Below are positions 15,372-25,975 of a stretch of DNA of 64,000 nucleotides, piece after piece (within the stretch, counting starts at the first letter, position 1; each line of letters starts with the position of its first letter). This DNA comes from Hydrogenobacter hydrogenophilus. Its GTDB lineage: Bacteria > Aquificota > Aquificia > Aquificales > Aquificaceae. The notes beneath the pieces were generated by a model, which had not been told where the DNA came from, made no database searches, and saw only the letters and a list, made by a program, of their open reading frames with translations. The position numbers and the translations under genes are program-made. The DNA is taken from NCBI RefSeq assembly GCF_900215655.1, contig NZ_OBEN01000002.1:62001-126000 (forward strand), in the 5' to 3' direction.

Positions 15372-15936
15372 TGTATTAATAGAACTCTCAAAACACTCAA
15401 AAGAGAAGAACTTAACCCTAATTGGAACTTACCCCACACAAGAGGGAACCTGCACCTACAATACCGCTATAGTGCTGAGCAACGGGCAGGTGCTGGGCAA
15501 GAGACACAAAATAAAGCTTTTTCCCCTTTACCAAGAGGACAAGTTTTTTTGCGCAGGAGCTAAAAACGCAGTTTTTCAAACACCTTTTGGGAACTTAGGT
15601 ATCCTTATATGCTTTGAGCTTAGATTCACAAGCTTAGTGTTGGAGCTAAAAAGGCAAAGAGTTCAAATAATTACAGTGCCAGCCATGTGGGGAGAAGGTA
15701 GAAAAGAACACTGGAAGATCTTTACAAAGTCAAGAGCGATAGAGCTCCAAGCTTACCTTATAGCTTCTAACGCATGGGGTAAAGTGGGAAAAGAAGATTA
15801 CGCTGGATGCTCTGGTATATATGACCCTTGGGGAAGCGTACTTTCTTATGCAGAAAAAGGTGATGCGGTTCTATCAGCATCCATAGACCTTGTACAAGTA
15901 GAAAAGGTGAGAGAGCTTCTACCAGTGGAGGATTAG
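15187..15936 (+). CDS. Nitrilase-superfamily amidohydrolase (omega-amidase-like)
   Basis: This 249-residue carbon-nitrogen hydrolase has the Glu-Lys-Cys triad: E42 in LPEMW, K108 in KRHKIKLFP and C142 in ICFELRF. Length and motifs resemble omega-amidase/YafV-type enzymes that hydrolyse alpha-keto amides such as 2-oxosuccinamate; the substrate is not certain. A TTG start at 15187 sits 10 bases after GGGAGG; the ATG at 15193 is the alternative. Its 5' end is duplicated at 13408-13632, and the original arrangement was evidently tsaE overlapping this gene. Confidence 0.88.
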   Translation: MRMLRVYSLQIRPSLGKVEENLKRILDLLLDVKDGSLVVLPEMWQCGFDYENMTKHAQATQDVLIELSKHSKEKNLTLIGTYPTQEGTCTYNTAIVLSNGQVLGKRHKIKLFPLYQEDKFFCAGAKNAVFQTPFGNLGILICFELRFTSLVLELKRQRVQIITVPAMWGEGRKEHWKIFTKSRAIELQAYLIASNAWGKVGKEDYAGCSGIYDPWGSVLSYAEKGDAVLSASIDLVQVEKVRELLPVED

Positions 15937-16547
15937 GGGGTAAGCTTTTTTACATGGCAAAGTCTGTTGAGATAACCTATTTGTGCTTTGTTCTTATCTA
16001 TGCGAAGCTCCGTTATACCCGTATTGTCCATGTGTATGTTCCAGAGGTTTTCAAGTCCAAGTCCTACGGATAGACATATTAAGGCATGAAGGGTACCACC
16101 ATGGGCAACTATGAGTATGTTCTCGTAAGGACTTTCTTTTATTTCTTCTAAAAAGCTTTTTACCCTCTTTTCAAGCTCTTCCATACTCTCTTGGGTAGGA
16201 AGGGGGTTTTTAAGTGGGTTAGCAAGCCAGTTTAAAAATAGCTCTCTATTTTCTTCTACTAAACTCCAGAAAGGCTTTCCTTCGTACTCACCAAAGGACA
16301 TCTCCCTTAACCTTTCATCTACTATGGGCTCAAGGTGAAGTATGTCTCCTATGGTGAGTGCTGTTTTGTATGCCCTTCTTTGAGGGGATGTGTATATTAC
16401 TTGTATATTTTTATCTAATAGTTCCTTGGCGGTGAGCCTTGCCTGAACAAAACCCAGAGGAGTAAGGTCGCTGTCAAGCCTACCTTGGAATATGCCCTTT
16501 TCGTTGTATTCGCTTTGTGCGTGTCTGACCAAAAAAAGACGCTTCAT
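15933..16547 (-). CDS. pspB: Histidine-phosphatase superfamily protein, PspB-like (metal-independent phosphoserine phosphatase)
   Basis: This 204-residue protein of the phosphoglycerate-mutase-like fold has the catalytic LVRHAQSEYN (phospho-histidine at about residue 9), RRAYKTAL, and the second catalytic His in VAHGGT. Its sequence, for example NEKGIFQGRLDSDLTPLGF and LWNIHMDN, agrees with what I recall of PspB from Hydrogenobacter thermophilus, a subunit of a metal-independent phosphoserine phosphatase in serine synthesis. No pspA is in the window. The start was set at 16547 (MKRLFLVRHA), not an earlier in-frame ATG. Confidence 0.75.
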   Translation of the reverse strand: MKRLFLVRHAQSEYNEKGIFQGRLDSDLTPLGFVQARLTAKELLDKNIQVIYTSPQRRAYKTALTIGDILHLEPIVDERLREMSFGEYEGKPFWSLVEENRELFLNWLANPLKNPLPTQESMEELEKRVKSFLEEIKESPYENILIVAHGGTLHALICLSVGLGLENLWNIHMDNTGITELRIDKNKAQIGYLNRLCHVKKLTP

Positions 16548-16579
16548 AACCGATAAATGCGTTATCATTATATCACACC

Positions 16580-17461
16580 ATGCTTTTAAAAGAGTGGAGC
16601 CTTTTTATAGACCAAGTAAGACAGTTTTTCAAGCAAAGAGGCTATCTTGAAGTTTATACCAACATATTACAGAAGTATCCTAACATAGATCCATATGTGG
16701 AACCTTTTAAGCTTGAGTGGGAAAGTGCAGGAAACTGTCCAAAGACCTTTTGGCTTAGGACATCACCAGAAAACTCTATGAAGAAACTGCTTAGCAAGTA
16801 TCCTGTAGATATGTTCCAAATAGGCAAGGTTTTCCGGAAAGATCCGTGCGGAAAGCTCCACAGACCTGAATTCACCATGCTTGAGTGGTATAAGATAGGT
16901 AAGGATTACACTTATCTTATAGAGGAAATAGGACAGCTTTTAAAATACCTTGGTTTTTCAGAAGGCTACAAAACTCTAAGACTTGAACATGCCTTTGAGG
17001 AATACGCTGGCGTGATACTTTCTGAAGATGAGGAAGTTTTCAAAAACAATCTAATATCTTACGGTTATCCCTTTGAGGAGGAGGAAGACTGGGAGACACT
17101 CTTTTACAGGATATACATAGAGGTAGAGAGGCATTTAGGTTGGGAAATGCCCACTTTCATAACTCACTTTCCTGCAAGGCTTAGCGCTTATGCCAAGGTA
17201 AAAGATGGTTATGCGGAAAGGTTTGAGCTTTACATAAAAGGCGTAGAAATAGCCAACGGTTGGACAGAAGAGACTTCCAGAAGTGAGATAGAAAGGAGGA
17301 TGAAACGGTATTTGCAGGGAAGGGATATGCTTCTTGACCAAGAGCTCATCTCTGCTTATGATAACTTTCCACCGTGCGCGGGTTGTTCCATAGGTCTTGA
17401 AAGATTGTTTATGGTTTTAAAAGGTATTGATAGCATAGAAGAGCTTGACTTTATGGTTTGA
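16580..17461 (+). CDS. epmA: EpmA-like (GenX/PoxA) class II lysyl-tRNA synthetase paralogue
   Basis: This 293-residue protein is the catalytic core of a class II LysRS without the anticodon-binding domain. Motif 2 is [20 protein letters not shown] and motif 3 is [11 protein letters not shown]. EpmA attaches beta-lysine to a lysine of elongation factor P; the partner aminomutase EpmB is not in the window. Its end overlaps the convergent mtnA gene by 11 bases. Only 32 bases separate its start from divergent pspB, and no Shine-Dalgarno site is seen. Confidence 0.88.
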   Translation: MLLKEWSLFIDQVRQFFKQRGYLEVYTNILQKYPNIDPYVEPFKLEWESAGNCPKTFWLRTSPENSMKKLLSKYPVDMFQIGKVFRKDPCGKLHRPEFTMLEWYKIGKDYTYLIEEIGQLLKYLGFSEGYKTLRLEHAFEEYAGVILSEDEEVFKNNLISYGYPFEEEEDWETLFYRIYIEVERHLGWEMPTFITHFPARLSAYAKVKDGYAERFELYIKGVEIANGWTEETSRSEIERRMKRYLQGRDMLLDQELISAYDNFPPCAGCSIGLERLFMVLKGIDSIEELDFMV

Positions 17462-18404
17462 TGTACTTTATACCTTCTTCGGTTATTATGGCGGTAATGT
17501 TTTCTGCAGGTGTTATGTCAAAAGCTAGGTGAAGAGCTCTGCTTTCTTTGGGTGCCAAAGTGCAATTTTTGAAAGATTTTACTTCTTCTTCAGACCTTTC
17601 CTCTATGGGTATGTCCTCTCCGCTCTCTATGTTGGGATCAAAGGTGGAGGTGGGTGCTACCACATAGAAAGGCACTCCATGAGCTTTTGCCAGCACCGAA
17701 AGGGTGTAAGTGCCTATTTTGTTTGCCACATCTCCCCTTTTGGTTATTCTGTCTGCACCTACCAAAACTGCGTCTATGAGACCTTTTTTCATAAGAAAGC
17801 CTGCAGTCATGTCTGTTATTACCGTGTGAGGTATACCTTCTTTGAGAAGTTCCCATGCGGTGAGCCTTGATCCCTGAAGGTAAGGTCTGGTTTCATTTAC
17901 AAATACATGCACTTTTTTACCTGAGTAATGAGCAGACCTTATAACTCCCAAAGCGGTTCCCCAGCCTGCTGTTGCCAAGGCCCCTGTGTTGCAGTGGGTG
18001 AGCACATTAGCTCCGTCTGGTATTAGGTCTTTGCCCAGCTCTCCCATCCTTCTGTTAGCGTTGTAGTCTTCTTGCTCTATACTCATGGCTTCTTTTTCGG
18101 GGTCTTTCCCTTCCTTAAGAGCCTTCATCATCCTTTCCAAAGCCCAAAAGAGGTTATAAGCAGTAGGCCTCGTATTTCTAAGAACTTGGTAAACCTTTTG
18201 TGGGTCCTCTTTTTTAATTCCCAATATAAAACCGTAGCTTGCCACACATCCTATGGCAGGTGCACCTCTTACAGCCATACTCTTTATAGCATCAGCTACC
18301 TGTAGATGATCCGTAAGCTTGAGCCATACTTCCCTTTCTGGAAGCTCCCTCTGGTCAAGCAAAAGCAAGTGATCCCCTTTCCAATAAAAGGCTTTTACTT
18401 CCAT
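17451..18404 (-). CDS. mtnA: Methylthioribose-1-phosphate isomerase
   Basis: This 317-residue eIF2B-related aldose-ketose isomerase belongs to the methionine salvage pathway. Seen: [17 protein letters not shown], the catalytic cysteine in [17 protein letters not shown], and the catalytic aspartate in [21 protein letters not shown]. Some archaeal relatives act on ribose-1,5-bisphosphate, but these motifs fit MtnA. Its start overlaps the end of the glycosyltransferase gene by 10 bases. Confidence 0.93.
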   Translation of the reverse strand: MEVKAFYWKGDHLLLLDQRELPEREVWLKLTDHLQVADAIKSMAVRGAPAIGCVASYGFILGIKKEDPQKVYQVLRNTRPTAYNLFWALERMMKALKEGKDPEKEAMSIEQEDYNANRRMGELGKDLIPDGANVLTHCNTGALATAGWGTALGVIRSAHYSGKKVHVFVNETRPYLQGSRLTAWELLKEGIPHTVITDMTAGFLMKKGLIDAVLVGADRITKRGDVANKIGTYTLSVLAKAHGVPFYVVAPTSTFDPNIESGEDIPIEERSEEEVKSFKNCTLAPKESRALHLAFDITPAENITAIITEEGIKYIKP

Positions 18405-19171
18405 AGCTCATCTCCGTATCTCTCTTTTAGCTCAAGCTCAAGCAAAAATATGTATTTTAAAAAAACGTAAAGGAAGGTAGAAAAGGCAACAGAAAGCCCA
18501 CGCAAACCATCAAGAAAACCAAGTTTGAGAAAGTAAACCTTGAAGGCTGACCAGAAAGGATTAAACAAAAGATTGTAGATTCTAAACTTCCTTCCTTCCT
18601 TTTTCATGCTTTCTGCCATCATTCTGGCATAGTCCAAGGACTTAGCGTAATGGTGGTAGAGGCTCTTAAAAGAGTAGTGGTTAAGATACCCTTTTAGTTT
18701 TCCCACCCTGCCAGAAAACACCACCTTTTCGTGAAGCTTCCCCTCAAAGCGCACCTTACCTTTTTTGAAAAGCCTTATTCTCCATTCTGGTTGCCAAGTG
18801 TGTGATAAGAACCTTCCCATGTAGTAGGTTCTCCTGTTGACCATATAAACTTCAAACTCACCAGAATTTATGGCTGTTTTTATGGACTGCCTGAGCTCTT
18901 TTGTTAGCTCTTCGTCCGCATCAAGAACAAACACCCATTCCCCTTCACACAAGCCAATACCGTAATTGAGCTGACTTGAGTAGTCCTCCCATTCTTTAAA
19001 AAACACCTTAGCACCTAAATGCTTGGCAATAGCTACCGTGTTATCTTTGGAACCTGAATCCAAAACTATCACTTCATCAGCCAAGTCTTTAACACTTTTT
19101 ATAGCTCTTCCTATGTTTTTCTCCTCATCCTTTGCGCGAATTAAAACAGAAAGCTTTGGATAGTTAGCCAT
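18395..19171 (-). CDS. Family 2 glycosyltransferase (WaaE/KdtX-like)
   Basis: This GT-A fold transferase has 258 residues: [21 protein letters not shown] at the N-terminus, the metal-binding DADEEL (DxD-like), and a C-terminal half rich in aromatic and basic residues with [14 protein letters not shown] and a hydrophobic end. This pattern resembles the WaaE/KdtX glycosyltransferases that decorate the LPS core. The acceptor cannot be read from sequence. It is cytoplasmic at the inner membrane face. It overlaps mtnA downstream. Confidence 0.8.
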   Translation of the reverse strand: MANYPKLSVLIRAKDEEKNIGRAIKSVKDLADEVIVLDSGSKDNTVAIAKHLGAKVFFKEWEDYSSQLNYGIGLCEGEWVFVLDADEELTKELRQSIKTAINSGEFEVYMVNRRTYYMGRFLSHTWQPEWRIRLFKKGKVRFEGKLHEKVVFSGRVGKLKGYLNHYSFKSLYHHYAKSLDYARMMAESMKKEGRKFRIYNLLFNPFWSAFKVYFLKLGFLDGLRGLSVAFSTFLYVFLKYIFLLELELKERYGDELWK

Positions 19172-19192
19172 CGCTAATATATTTTATAACTT

Positions 19193-21037
19193 ATGATGGT
19201 GGACGAATTTGATGTAGTAGTTATAGGTGGTGGACATGCGGGTATAGAGGCGGCTTTGGCTTCTGCACGTATGGGTGCAAAAACTGTTATGTTTGTTTTA
19301 AACGCAGACAGTATAGGTCAGATGTCTTGCAATCCTGCTATAGGAGGCATAGCTAAGGGCATAGTGGTGAGGGAGATAGATACCTTAGGTGGTGAGATGG
19401 CAAAAGCTATAGATGCTACAGGGATACAGTTCAAAATGCTAAACACACGAAAGGGCAAAGCGGTTTGGTCTCCAAGGGCGCAGGCGGATAAAAAGCTCTA
19501 CAGAGAGTACATGAAGAAAGTTTGTGAAAATCAAGAAAACCTTTACATAAAGCAAGATGAAGTAGTAGATATACTCGTAAAGGACAACAAGGTTGTTGGT
19601 GTGAAAACAAGGTTAGGATTGGAATACAAAGCTAAGGCTGTGGTGGTCACTACGGGCACTTTCCTGAACGGAACCATATACATAGGTGATAAAGTTTTCC
19701 GTGGAGGAAGGGCTTGGGAACCCCCCTCTGAGGGACTCTCCGAGTTCTACAAAAGAAACGGCTTTACACTTCTTAGATTTAAGACTGGTACTCCCGCAAG
19801 GCTTGACAAAAGAACCATAGACTTTTCCGCTCTTGAGGTAGCACCAGGAGACGATCCACCTCCCAAGTTTTCCTTTTGGACAGACCCTGTGGGCACTTAT
19901 TGGTTTTCCAAAGGAAAACCCCAAGTAAATTGCTGGATAACCTATACTACTCCCAAAACTCACGAGATAATACGCAAGAACCTACACAGAACAGCCCTTT
20001 ACGGTGGCTTAATAAAAGGTATAGGACCACGTTACTGTCCATCTATAGAGGACAAAGTGGTAAAGTTTCCTGACAAAGAGAGACATCAGATATTCTTAGA
20101 ACCCGAAGGCTGGGACACTATAGAGATCTATCCCAACGGTCTTTCCACATCTCTACCAGAAGAGATCCAATGGGAGCTCTACAGAAGCATACCGGGGCTT
20201 GAAAAGGTGGAGCTTATCCGTCCTGCCTATGCTATAGAGTACGATGTGGTACCCCCAACAGAGCTTTACCCTACATTGGAAACTAAGAAGATAAGAGGGC
20301 TTTTTCATGCGGGTAACTTCAACGGCACCACTGGTTATGAAGAGGCTGCAGGACAAGGCATCCTTGCAGGTATAAACGCTGCACTCAGAGCCTTTGGAAA
20401 AGAACCCATCTACTTACGCAGGGACGAGAGCTACATAGGGATAATGGTTGACGACCTCACCACAAAGGGTGTATTAGAACCTTACAGGCTCTTCACCTCA
20501 AGGTCTGAGTATAGGCTATATCTTAGACAGGACAACGCAATTTTGAGGCTTGCGCATATAGGATATAACCTTGGACTTTTAAGTGAGGAGCAGTACAAGT
20601 TAGTCAAAGAGCTAAAGAAGGAGATAGAAAGCTGGATGGAATTTTACAAGAGCGTTAAAGTAGCGGTGGCTATAGGTTCTGATGTTAGAAGCTACACTCC
20701 CTCTCAATTACTCACTTCAGAACGCAGTATAGAAGACATTAAAGAACTGGGTTTTGAAATTCCTGAGCATCCTTACGTAAAAGAGGAGGTGGAGATAGAG
20801 CTAAAGTACGAACCTTACATAGAGAGAGAAAGGAAGCTTAACGAAAAGCTTAAGAAACTTGAAGATGTGAGGATTCCTGAGGACATAGACTACGATAAGA
20901 TACCCAGTTTAACAAACGAAGCAAAGGAAAAGCTCAAGCGCTTTAGACCCATTACAGTGGGTCAGGCTTCACGCATAGACGGTATTACTCCTGCTACAAT
21001 AACTGCACTTCTTGCTTACTTAGGAAAATTAGACTAA
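19193..21037 (+). CDS. mnmG: MnmG (GidA), tRNA wobble uridine modification enzyme
   Basis: This 614-residue FAD enzyme, with MnmE, installs the aminomethyl group at U34 of certain tRNAs. Seen: FAD-binding GGGHAGIEAA, QMSCNPAIGGIAKG, the TGTFLNG and GHIxxG-like YIGDKVFRGGR motifs, FKTGTPARL, and NGTTGYEEAAGQG. The C-terminal helical domain ends with QASRIDGITPATITALL. Two adjacent ATG codons (19193, 19196) are possible starts. Confidence 0.97.
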   Translation: MMVDEFDVVVIGGGHAGIEAALASARMGAKTVMFVLNADSIGQMSCNPAIGGIAKGIVVREIDTLGGEMAKAIDATGIQFKMLNTRKGKAVWSPRAQADKKLYREYMKKVCENQENLYIKQDEVVDILVKDNKVVGVKTRLGLEYKAKAVVVTTGTFLNGTIYIGDKVFRGGRAWEPPSEGLSEFYKRNGFTLLRFKTGTPARLDKRTIDFSALEVAPGDDPPPKFSFWTDPVGTYWFSKGKPQVNCWITYTTPKTHEIIRKNLHRTALYGGLIKGIGPRYCPSIEDKVVKFPDKERHQIFLEPEGWDTIEIYPNGLSTSLPEEIQWELYRSIPGLEKVELIRPAYAIEYDVVPPTELYPTLETKKIRGLFHAGNFNGTTGYEEAAGQGILAGINAALRAFGKEPIYLRRDESYIGIMVDDLTTKGVLEPYRLFTSRSEYRLYLRQDNAILRLAHIGYNLGLLSEEQYKLVKELKKEIESWMEFYKSVKVAVAIGSDVRSYTPSQLLTSERSIEDIKELGFEIPEHPYVKEEVEIELKYEPYIERERKLNEKLKKLEDVRIPEDIDYDKIPSLTNEAKEKLKRFRPITVGQASRIDGITPATITALLAYLGKLD

Positions 21038-21087
21038 GATGAGCCATATCAGTGTGAAAAAACGTTTTACATAATAGAATAAAAACC

Positions 21088-21378
21088 ATGGCTAAGGTTA
21101 AGATAAACAAAAAGATCTTTGATATTCCTGTAGGTGTCCGGTTTGGTGAGCTTCACCATGAGATAGAAAAAGCAGGAGTAGAGTTTGGTTGCACGGACGG
21201 TCAATGTGGGGTTTGCGTATGCACAGTAAAAAAGGGCTTGGAATACCTGGCAGAGCCGTCAGAAGCCGAAGAGGAAACCCTCTGGAGAATAGGTGAGTAT
21301 GAGGAAAACAGAAGACTAACCTGTCAGCTTGTTATAGAAAAAGAACCTCCGGATATCATAGAAATAGAAACGGATTAA
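21088..21378 (+). CDS. Plant-type [2Fe-2S] ferredoxin
   Basis: This 96-residue ferredoxin has cluster ligands in the order CTDGQCGVC (C-x4-C-x2-C) and LTC about 35 residues later, the pattern of plant/mitochondrial-type [2Fe-2S] proteins. It has no signal peptide. The electron partner is unknown; it stands alone between mnmG and a tRNA gene facing the other way. Confidence 0.9.
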   Translation: MAKVKINKKIFDIPVGVRFGELHHEIEKAGVEFGCTDGQCGVCVCTVKKGLEYLAEPSEAEEETLWRIGEYEENRRLTCQLVIEKEPPDIIEIETD

Positions 21379-21379
21379 A

Positions 21380-21469
21380 CGGAGAGGGCGGGATTCGAAC
21401 CCGCGGTACGGGGATTACCCGTACACAGCATTTCCAGTGCTGCGCCTTAGACCACTCGGCCACCTCTCC
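21380..21469 (-). tRNA. tRNA-Ser (anticodon GGA)
   Basis: The minus strand folds as a class II tRNA. The acceptor stem is GGAGAGG/CCTCTCC, the D-arm begins GGCCGAGTGG, the anticodon loop is CTGGAAA with anticodon GGA, a long variable arm follows (TACGGG...CCCGTA), and the T-loop is GGTTCGAATCC. The length of 90 and the long variable arm fit serine. The 3' CCA is not encoded. Confidence 0.97.
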
Positions 21470-21507
21470 TAAGGGTAGTATTTAATTATAAAAACCAGTA
21501 GGAATTT

Positions 21508-21535
21508 TTGCAAAAAGTTAAAAACAGCTTATAAT
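21508..21535 (+). promoter_or_regulatory. Sigma70-type promoter of the DEAD-box helicase gene
   Basis: TTGCAA (21508-21513) and TATAAT (21530-21535) lie 16 bases apart. They are followed by a strong AGGAGG (21542-21547) five bases before the ATG at 21553. This is one of the few genes here with both a clear promoter and a clear ribosome-binding site. Confidence 0.65.
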
Positions 21536-21552
21536 TAAGTGAGGAGGTATTT

Positions 21553-22650
21553 ATGGAGTTTAACTTTCAACAACTTAGCGAACCCTTAAGAAAAGCTATT
21601 GCAGAACTGGGTTTTGAAGAACCCACACCCATTCAAAAGGAAGCCATCCCTTTAGCTTTAAAAGGATACGACCTTATGGGACAGGCAGCTACAGGAACAG
21701 GTAAAACAGCTGCTTTTGGCATACCAATAATAGAAAAGATAAACAAAGGTGATGGACTAAAGGCTCTTGTTTTAACGCCAACGCGCGAGCTTGCACTTCA
21801 GGTGAAAGAGCAGTTATACGCTCTTTCCAAGTACAAAGGACTCAAAATCGCTGTATTTTACGGTGGCACGCCTGTAAGAAGAGATGTAGACTTTCTCGGC
21901 AAGACCATACCCAACATAGTGGTAGGTACCCCCGGTAGGATAAAGGACCTTATAAACAGAGGATTGTTAAACCTGAGTGGCATCTCCTTTCTTGTCCTTG
22001 ATGAGGCAGACCTTATGTTAGATATGGGTTTTGCGGAAGATATTGAGTATATAATCGCTCAAACGCCTACTAACAGACAGACATTTCTCTTTTCTGCCAC
22101 CATACCCAAGCAGATAGAAGTTTTAGCCAAAAGGCATCTAAAAGAAGACTATAAAGTAGTAAAGGTCATATCTGACCAGTTAAAACCCAAGATAGAAGAG
22201 AGACTCATAAAGCTCAGCTCACCAAGGCAAAAAATATCCGAACTTGAAAAGCTTCTTAGAGAACATCTGCTTGAGAAAGTCATCATCTTTGTAAAAACTA
22301 AAAAGGATGCAAGGGAAATATCTCAGGAACTCAAAAACAGGGGTTTTAATGTGGTGTCCTTACATGGTGATATGACGCAAAAACAGAGGGAGAATGCTCT
22401 TAGGCTTTTCAGAGAAGGTAAGGTGAAAACGGTGGTTGCTACGGATGTAGCTTCAAGGGGTCTTGATATAAAGGGTGTGAGCTTGGTAATAAACTATCAC
22501 ATACCAGAGGACCCAGAAGTTTATATACACAGAATAGGTAGGACGGGAAGGATAGGAAGCTACGGAAAAGCTTATAGCTTGATAACTCCAGAAGACAGTA
22601 GAGCCCTCTGGAGGATCAAAAAAGTAAAGGAGAGATATACAGGAGTTTAG
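21553..22650 (+). CDS. DEAD-box ATP-dependent RNA helicase
   Basis: This 365-residue minimal helicase core has no C-terminal extension. Motifs in order: Q motif TPIQKEAIPLAL, Walker A ATGTGKTAA, PTRELA, TPGRI, DEAD (VLDEADLML), SAT, and the second-domain ATDVASRGLDI and HRIGRTGR. It unwinds short RNA duplexes, as in ribosome assembly or mRNA turnover, possibly with the RNase G encoded at 5214-6608 (inference). Its end overlaps the convergent P-type ATPase gene by 4 bases. Confidence 0.95.
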   Translation: MEFNFQQLSEPLRKAIAELGFEEPTPIQKEAIPLALKGYDLMGQAATGTGKTAAFGIPIIEKINKGDGLKALVLTPTRELALQVKEQLYALSKYKGLKIAVFYGGTPVRRDVDFLGKTIPNIVVGTPGRIKDLINRGLLNLSGISFLVLDEADLMLDMGFAEDIEYIIAQTPTNRQTFLFSATIPKQIEVLAKRHLKEDYKVVKVISDQLKPKIEERLIKLSSPRQKISELEKLLREHLLEKVIIFVKTKKDAREISQELKNRGFNVVSLHGDMTQKQRENALRLFREGKVKTVVATDVASRGLDIKGVSLVINYHIPEDPEVYIHRIGRTGRIGSYGKAYSLITPEDSRALWRIKKVKERYTGV

Positions 22651-25079
22651 AAGTTATACCTTTTGTAAAAGAACTTCTTCAGAACTTCTACCGATAAAAG
22701 GTAAGTAAAGGTGATTATAAAAACAAAGGCGTAGAGTCTATTATCCAAAGGTTTTAGTTCCAGTATATTACCTAAAGGGGTGAAGGGTAGAAAAAAGCCA
22801 AGCCATACAACAAGCACTACAGTGAGTATAAGCGAAGGTGATGGTTTAGTCTTCGTGAAAGCTTTTTTGGTGCGTAAGACGAGTAATACGAGGACTTGAG
22901 TAAGAAGCCCCTCTAAGAACCATGTGGAACGAAACATTTCTGGACGGACTTTGAATATGTACAGCAAGAAGATGAAGGTTATGTAATCAAAGATGGAACT
23001 TAGAATACCAAAAAAGAACATAAACCTCTTTATAAAGCTCATGTCCCACCTTTTTGGACTTTTTATCTCGTCTTCATCTACTGTGTCTGTTGGTATAGAC
23101 ATAACCGCACCATCCGTTAGAAGATTTGCAGTCAATACCTGTTTGGGTAGCATAGGTAAGAAGGGCACTAAGAAAGAAGCACCAGCCATGGAAAACACAT
23201 TTCCAAAGTTGGAACTTGTTTGCATAAATAGATACTTCATAGTGTTCAGAAAGGTTTTTCTACCCTCTAATACTGCATCTATGACTGTTTCTAAATCTGC
23301 TTTTAGAAGAACTATGTCTGCACTTTCCTTTGCTACATCTACAGCGTTCTCTACAGATATGGCTACATCCGCACTTCTCATGGCAGCAACATCGTTTATT
23401 CCATCTCCCATATACCCTACCACATAGCCTGCTTTTCTGAGAGCTCTGACCACCGCATCCTTTTGCAGAGGTGATAGTTCCGCAAAAACAAAAGTGTCCT
23501 TTACTCTGCTTATGAGAGCTTCTTCAGAAAGTTTTCTGAAATCCTCACCGCTTATGACGCCACCTTGTAAACCTATCTGTTGCGCCACATATTCCGCAAC
23601 GAGTTTGTTATCTCCTGTGATGATCTTCAACTCCACACCTAAATCTAAAAGCTTCTTTAAAACATTTTTGGCATCTTCCTTAATAGGGTCGTGCATGACT
23701 GCAAAGCCAAGAAATATTTCGTCCTTTTCATCTTCATAACTGACGGATTCCTTTTCCACAACTTTGTAGGCTATAGCTATCAATCTAAAACCGCGCTGGC
23801 TATAATCTGTATAAACTTTCTCTACATTTTCTAAAACCTCATGCAAGTCATGTATCTTTCCTCCTATTTGTGCATAACTGCACACTTCCAGCACATGAGA
23901 GTATGCGCCCTTAGTTATCAAAAGGTTTTCTTCTCCTCTTCTTACGAGTACTGAAAGTCTCTTCCTGTTAAAGTCATAGGGTAGCTCGTCAAGTTTTTTA
24001 AATTCAGATATGTCTTCTGATCTCATCCACTCCTTTATAGCTTCGTCTACAGGGTTTTTATAACCCGTCTGAAGATAAGAGTTTACATAGGAAAATAGAG
24101 CTACTTTCTTGTCATCTTCGTCAAGTATGTTCTTAAAAGCGTATACCTTCATCTTCCCTTCTGTGAGCGTTCCCGTTTTATCACAGCAAAGAACTGTCAT
24201 GCTTCCGAAGTTTTCAATGGATGCTAATCTTTTTACTATAGCACCTTTGCGAGCCATATGCCTCGCACCGTAAGAAAGTCCAACGCTTACTACCGCTGGA
24301 AGAAGTACCGGTGTTATACCTATTCCTAAGGACAGTGCAAAGAGCAGAGAGTTTATGATCCCCCTGTTGTAATACGCATTTACCGCAAATACCAAAAGTG
24401 TGAGAAGAGTTGCCACCTCAAATAGGGTATAGCCAAACCTCCTAAGACCGTGTTCAAAGTCTGTTTCACCTTTGCCTAACTTTAGTCTCTGTAATATCTT
24501 TCCGTATTCAGTATCCTTACCAGTCTTTATAACTTTCATAACACCAAAACCGCTGACCACATGTGTGCCCATGTAGAGGTAATCACCCACTTTCTTTTCT
24601 ACTGGGTAAGCCTCCCCTGTCATTAGAGCTTCGTTTATAAATAGGTCTTTTTCTTTGAGCACTGTGCCCTCAGCAGGAACCATATCTCCAGCCCTTAGCA
24701 CTACTATGTCTTCAGGAACTATATACTCTATAGGAATCTCCTTTTCTTCACCATCTCTTATCACTGTTGCGGAGACCCTTACCATAGAGAGTAGTTTTTC
24801 TACTGTTCTGTAAGCTCCCCTTTCCTGCCAGAAGTCTAAAAGACTACCCAACAGAACTATACTTGCTATGACAAAAGTGTCCGTTTTTTCTCCTAAGAAA
24901 ATGGATAATAAAGCCACTGACAAAAGCAAAAGAGTGTAAGGGTTTTTAAACTGATTTATAAGAATTTCCCAATCACTTAGCCTTTTTCCTTTTTCAACTT
25001 TGTTATAACCGTACTTTTTTAGTCTCTCTTGAGCTTCTTTTGAGGATATACCTAAAACTTCAGAAGAACCGCTCCCCAT
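22647..25079 (-). CDS. P-type ATPase, MgtA-related, with altered M4 motif
   Basis: This 810-residue cation pump has an N-terminal cytoplasmic domain, actuator motif [11 protein letters not shown] (TGE), M4 [11 protein letters not shown], phosphorylation site [11 protein letters not shown], and hinge [15 protein letters not shown]. Overall it resembles the Mg-type (P3B) ATPases such as that at 27306-29987. In that one M4 reads PEMLP; here it reads PVLLP, losing the acidic residue, and M6 has NLLTDG instead of NLTYDL. The transported ion may therefore differ. It starts inside the end of fabH (28-base overlap). Confidence 0.85.
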   Translation of the reverse strand: MGSGSSEVLGISSKEAQERLKKYGYNKVEKGKRLSDWEILINQFKNPYTLLLLSVALLSIFLGEKTDTFVIASIVLLGSLLDFWQERGAYRTVEKLLSMVRVSATVIRDGEEKEIPIEYIVPEDIVVLRAGDMVPAEGTVLKEKDLFINEALMTGEAYPVEKKVGDYLYMGTHVVSGFGVMKVIKTGKDTEYGKILQRLKLGKGETDFEHGLRRFGYTLFEVATLLTLLVFAVNAYYNRGIINSLLFALSLGIGITPVLLPAVVSVGLSYGARHMARKGAIVKRLASIENFGSMTVLCCDKTGTLTEGKMKVYAFKNILDEDDKKVALFSYVNSYLQTGYKNPVDEAIKEWMRSEDISEFKKLDELPYDFNRKRLSVLVRRGEENLLITKGAYSHVLEVCSYAQIGGKIHDLHEVLENVEKVYTDYSQRGFRLIAIAYKVVEKESVSYEDEKDEIFLGFAVMHDPIKEDAKNVLKKLLDLGVELKIITGDNKLVAEYVAQQIGLQGGVISGEDFRKLSEEALISRVKDTFVFAELSPLQKDAVVRALRKAGYVVGYMGDGINDVAAMRSADVAISVENAVDVAKESADIVLLKADLETVIDAVLEGRKTFLNTMKYLFMQTSSNFGNVFSMAGASFLVPFLPMLPKQVLTANLLTDGAVMSIPTDTVDEDEIKSPKRWDMSFIKRFMFFFGILSSIFDYITFIFLLYIFKVRPEMFRSTWFLEGLLTQVLVLLVLRTKKAFTKTKPSPSLILTVVLVVWLGFFLPFTPLGNILELKPLDNRLYAFVFIITFTYLLSVEVLKKFFYKRYNF

Positions 25080-25975
25080 GTGAGCCCTCCTCCCATAGCG
25101 GTAAGAAGGATTAGGTCTCCCCTTCTTAATTTTCCTTCTGTGTAAGCTTCGTACATGGCTATAGGTATGGATGCAGCACTTGTGTTTCCGTACTTATGTA
25201 TGTTGGAATAAACCCTCTCTTTCTGTATACCCAACTTTTCTGCAAGTGCTTCCATTATCCTTATGTTTGCTTGATGGGGTATTATCATGCTAACTTCCTC
25301 AATGCTCACACCTGCTTCTTGTATAACCTGTCTGCAAACCTCTTCCATACTTCTAACCGCAAGCTTGAAAAGTTCTTTCCCTTTCATGCTTATGTATCCA
25401 CACTTAGGGGCATACAGTATCTCCCAGAAGTTGCCGTCCGATCTCATCTTTGAAGATAGTATTTGGCCATCTCCTTGAGAGAGAACCACCGCACCCGCAC
25501 CGTCTCCAAAGAGCACGCAGGTACTTCTATCCTCCCAATTTACTATCTCAGACAGCTTTTCCGCTCCAACCAAGAGTATGTTTTTTGCTCTGCCAGACCT
25601 TATGTAAGCGTCCGCTAAGTCAAGTCCGTATAGGAAACCACTGCAGGCTGCTGATATATCAAAGGCATAGGCATTTGAGGCTTCTAATTTTGCTTGCAAA
25701 AGGCACGCGGTAGAAGGAAATCTCAGTTCTGGTGTGAGTGTAGCAAAGATGATAATATCTATGTCTTCAGGCTTTATGCCAGCAGAATTTATAGCCTCTA
25801 AACTGGCTATGTAAGCCATGTGAGTTATACTTTCCCGATCCGCTATGCGTCTCTCTTTTATTCCCGTTCTTGTAGTGATCCACTCATCAGATGTATCAAC
25901 CATTTTTTCTAAATCAAAGTTGGTAAGTACTTTGGAAGGCAGATATCTTCCTATACCTGCTATGGTAGTTCCCAT
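25052..25975 (-). CDS. fabH: 3-oxoacyl-ACP synthase III (FabH)
   Basis: This condensing enzyme (307 residues) starts fatty-acid synthesis from an acyl-CoA and malonyl-ACP. The catalytic triad is visible: Cys in [10 protein letters not shown], His in PHQANIRI, Asn in YGNTSAAS. The gene follows plsX directly, the classic rpmF-plsX-fabH lipid cluster, and is transcribed with it. Confidence 0.97.
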   Translation of the reverse strand: MGTTIAGIGRYLPSKVLTNFDLEKMVDTSDEWITTRTGIKERRIADRESITHMAYIASLEAINSAGIKPEDIDIIIFATLTPELRFPSTACLLQAKLEASNAYAFDISAACSGFLYGLDLADAYIRSGRAKNILLVGAEKLSEIVNWEDRSTCVLFGDGAGAVVLSQGDGQILSSKMRSDGNFWEILYAPKCGYISMKGKELFKLAVRSMEEVCRQVIQEAGVSIEEVSMIIPHQANIRIMEALAEKLGIQKERVYSNIHKYGNTSAASIPIAMYEAYTEGKLRRGDLILLTAMGGGLTWGAVLLKF